From a bacterium (GTDB lineage Bacteria > Arandabacterota > Arandabacteria > Arandabacterales > JALGWA01): a stretch of 7,844 bases of DNA. The stretch lies in NCBI GenBank assembly GCA_025774425.1, contig JALGWA010000044.1:1-7844 (forward strand), written 5' to 3'. Position 1 is the stretch's first letter. Every line of letters starts with the position of its first letter. A program made the translations under genes and the position numbers. Below the pieces are notes generated by a model. That model did no database searches. It was not told where the DNA came from and saw nothing but the letters and a program-made list of their open reading frames with translations. Of the stretch, positions 7,098 to 7,844 are shown one piece after another.

Positions 7098-7844
7098 ATG
7101 AAGATTCTGTGGGCTGTTCCGATTCTTGTCTTCGCGCTCCTGCAGATGCAGCCTTCCTGCGCCGTCGGCGCCGAGGGAGACGACCTGCCGTGGGAGACCG
7201 GGTATATGAACCTGGGCGCGTACATCGCGGACATGAACAGCACGTTTCGCCTCGGCCTCAACAACGTGGGCCTGGGCGTCATCATCGACGCCGAGAAGTT
7301 CCTGGGCATGAAGAGCAGCGACTCGGTTTTCCGCCTGGAGGCGGCGTACCGGTTCGGCGAGAGCCGGCGCCACAAGGTGGATTTCGGGTGGTTCAGTTTC
7401 AACCGGCGGTCGGAGAAAGAGATTTCCGAGGACGTGATACTCCCGCCCGAGATGGGGGGAGACACCCTCTCCGTCGGGACGACGATCGGCAGCATATTCG
7501 ATTTCAACATAATCAAGGCGAAATACAAGTACGCCGTAGCCCTGGACAGCCGCATCGACATGAGCCTCGGGGCGGGCCTGTACATCATGCCCGTGAAGAT
7601 CGGCATGGGCAGGAAAGGCGAGGAGCGGAAGGACAAGAACATCACGGCCCCGCTTCCTGTCCTCGGCCTAGGCGTCGACGTTGTCGTCTCGCGCCACTGG
7701 CTTCTCAGGCAGAACATGGACCTGTTCTTCCTCAGGGTCTGGAGTTTCAAGGGATCGATGCTGAACGCGCAAGCCGCCATCGAGTACTCCAACTGGAGGC
7801 ATTGGGGGGTGGGAGCTGGAGTCGACGGCCTGGTTCTCATGATC
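7098..7844 (+). CDS. Probable outer-membrane beta-barrel protein, 3' end outside the window
   Basis: The frame from the ATG at 7098 stays open for 249 codons to the right edge, so the gene is incomplete. The start has a good Shine-Dalgarno and encodes a Sec signal peptide (MKILWAVPILVFALLQ) with likely cleavage after AVGA, near residue 25. Cys21 follows Gln-Pro-Ser and does not make a lipobox. The mature part alternates polar and aromatic residues as in beta-strands: VFRLEAAYRFGE, then KVDFGWFSFNRRS, then IDMSLGAGLYIMPVKIG, then APLPVLGLGVDV and WRHWGVGAGVDG. From memory this order (a barrel strand after FR, an F.W..F.R strand, a GLY/GLH strand, an APLPV.G strand, then a late W.H.G.G.G strand) resembles an uncharacterised family of outer-membrane barrels in diderm bacteria. 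No enzymatic or transport motif is visible. It may be cotranscribed with the methyltransferase; a role in the pump is unproven. Confidence 0.82.
   Translation, partial: MKILWAVPILVFALLQMQPSCAVGAEGDDLPWETGYMNLGAYIADMNSTFRLGLNNVGLGVIIDAEKFLGMKSSDSVFRLEAAYRFGESRRHKVDFGWFSFNRRSEKEISEDVILPPEMGGDTLSVGTTIGSIFDFNIIKAKYKYAVALDSRIDMSLGAGLYIMPVKIGMGRKGEERKDKNITAPLPVLGLGVDVVVSRHWLLRQNMDLFFLRVWSFKGSMLNAQAAIEYSNWRHWGVGAGVDGLVLMI

Noticed and set aside
6752..7840. A 362-codon open frame on the minus strand opposite the barrel gene
   Set aside because: Its product is rich in Arg, Pro and Ser and has no domain. The plus strand here has a Shine-Dalgarno, a signal peptide and beta-strand patterns, so the minus frame is a GC-driven shadow.

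Overview
The window is a GC-rich stretch (around 60-65% by eye) that is almost fully coding on the + strand. It comes from a diderm (Gram-negative type) bacterium: it encodes an outer-membrane efflux protein, a lipoprotein periplasmic adaptor, an RND inner-membrane pump and the start of an outer-membrane beta-barrel. AGG (Arg) and ATA (Ile) codons are used freely despite the high GC, while TTA, CTA and TCA are nearly absent. That usage does not look like a typical high-GC pseudomonad and would fit Desulfobacterota or one of the little-cultured diderm phyla, but the taxon cannot be fixed from this sequence.

Positions 3-6098 hold a compact tripartite efflux operon in the order outer-membrane factor, adaptor, RND pump, with gaps of only 24 and 18 nt. 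The first gene enters from the left edge, so its true start and the operon promoter lie outside. Its visible part has two modules: the C-terminal half of a periplasmic ABC-type substrate-binding domain, fused to a TolC/OEP domain with both OEP repeats. The adaptor is a lipoprotein with lipoyl and alpha-hairpin elements. The pump is a full-length RND permease of 1069 residues, with an Asp-Asn pair in TM4, the conserved TM10 lysine, a Gly-rich cytoplasmic linker and an extra acidic segment in the second periplasmic domain.

Positions 6099-7003 carry a class I SAM-dependent methyltransferase directly after the pump. It is either translationally coupled to the pump by an ATGA overlap or, more likely, starts 68 nt after the pump stop behind a strong Shine-Dalgarno. 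Positions 7098-7844 hold the 5' part of a secreted protein resembling an outer-membrane beta-barrel, which runs off the right edge.

The three efflux proteins should assemble into a trans-envelope pump. The substrate-binding module on the outer-membrane component is the most unusual element, because it could give the channel partner its own ligand recognition. Whether the methyltransferase and the barrel belong functionally to the pump, for example by modifying a lipid or exported metabolite, is only suggested by position. No regulator, RNA gene, mobile element or CRISPR array was seen, and no gap between genes exceeds 100 nt.
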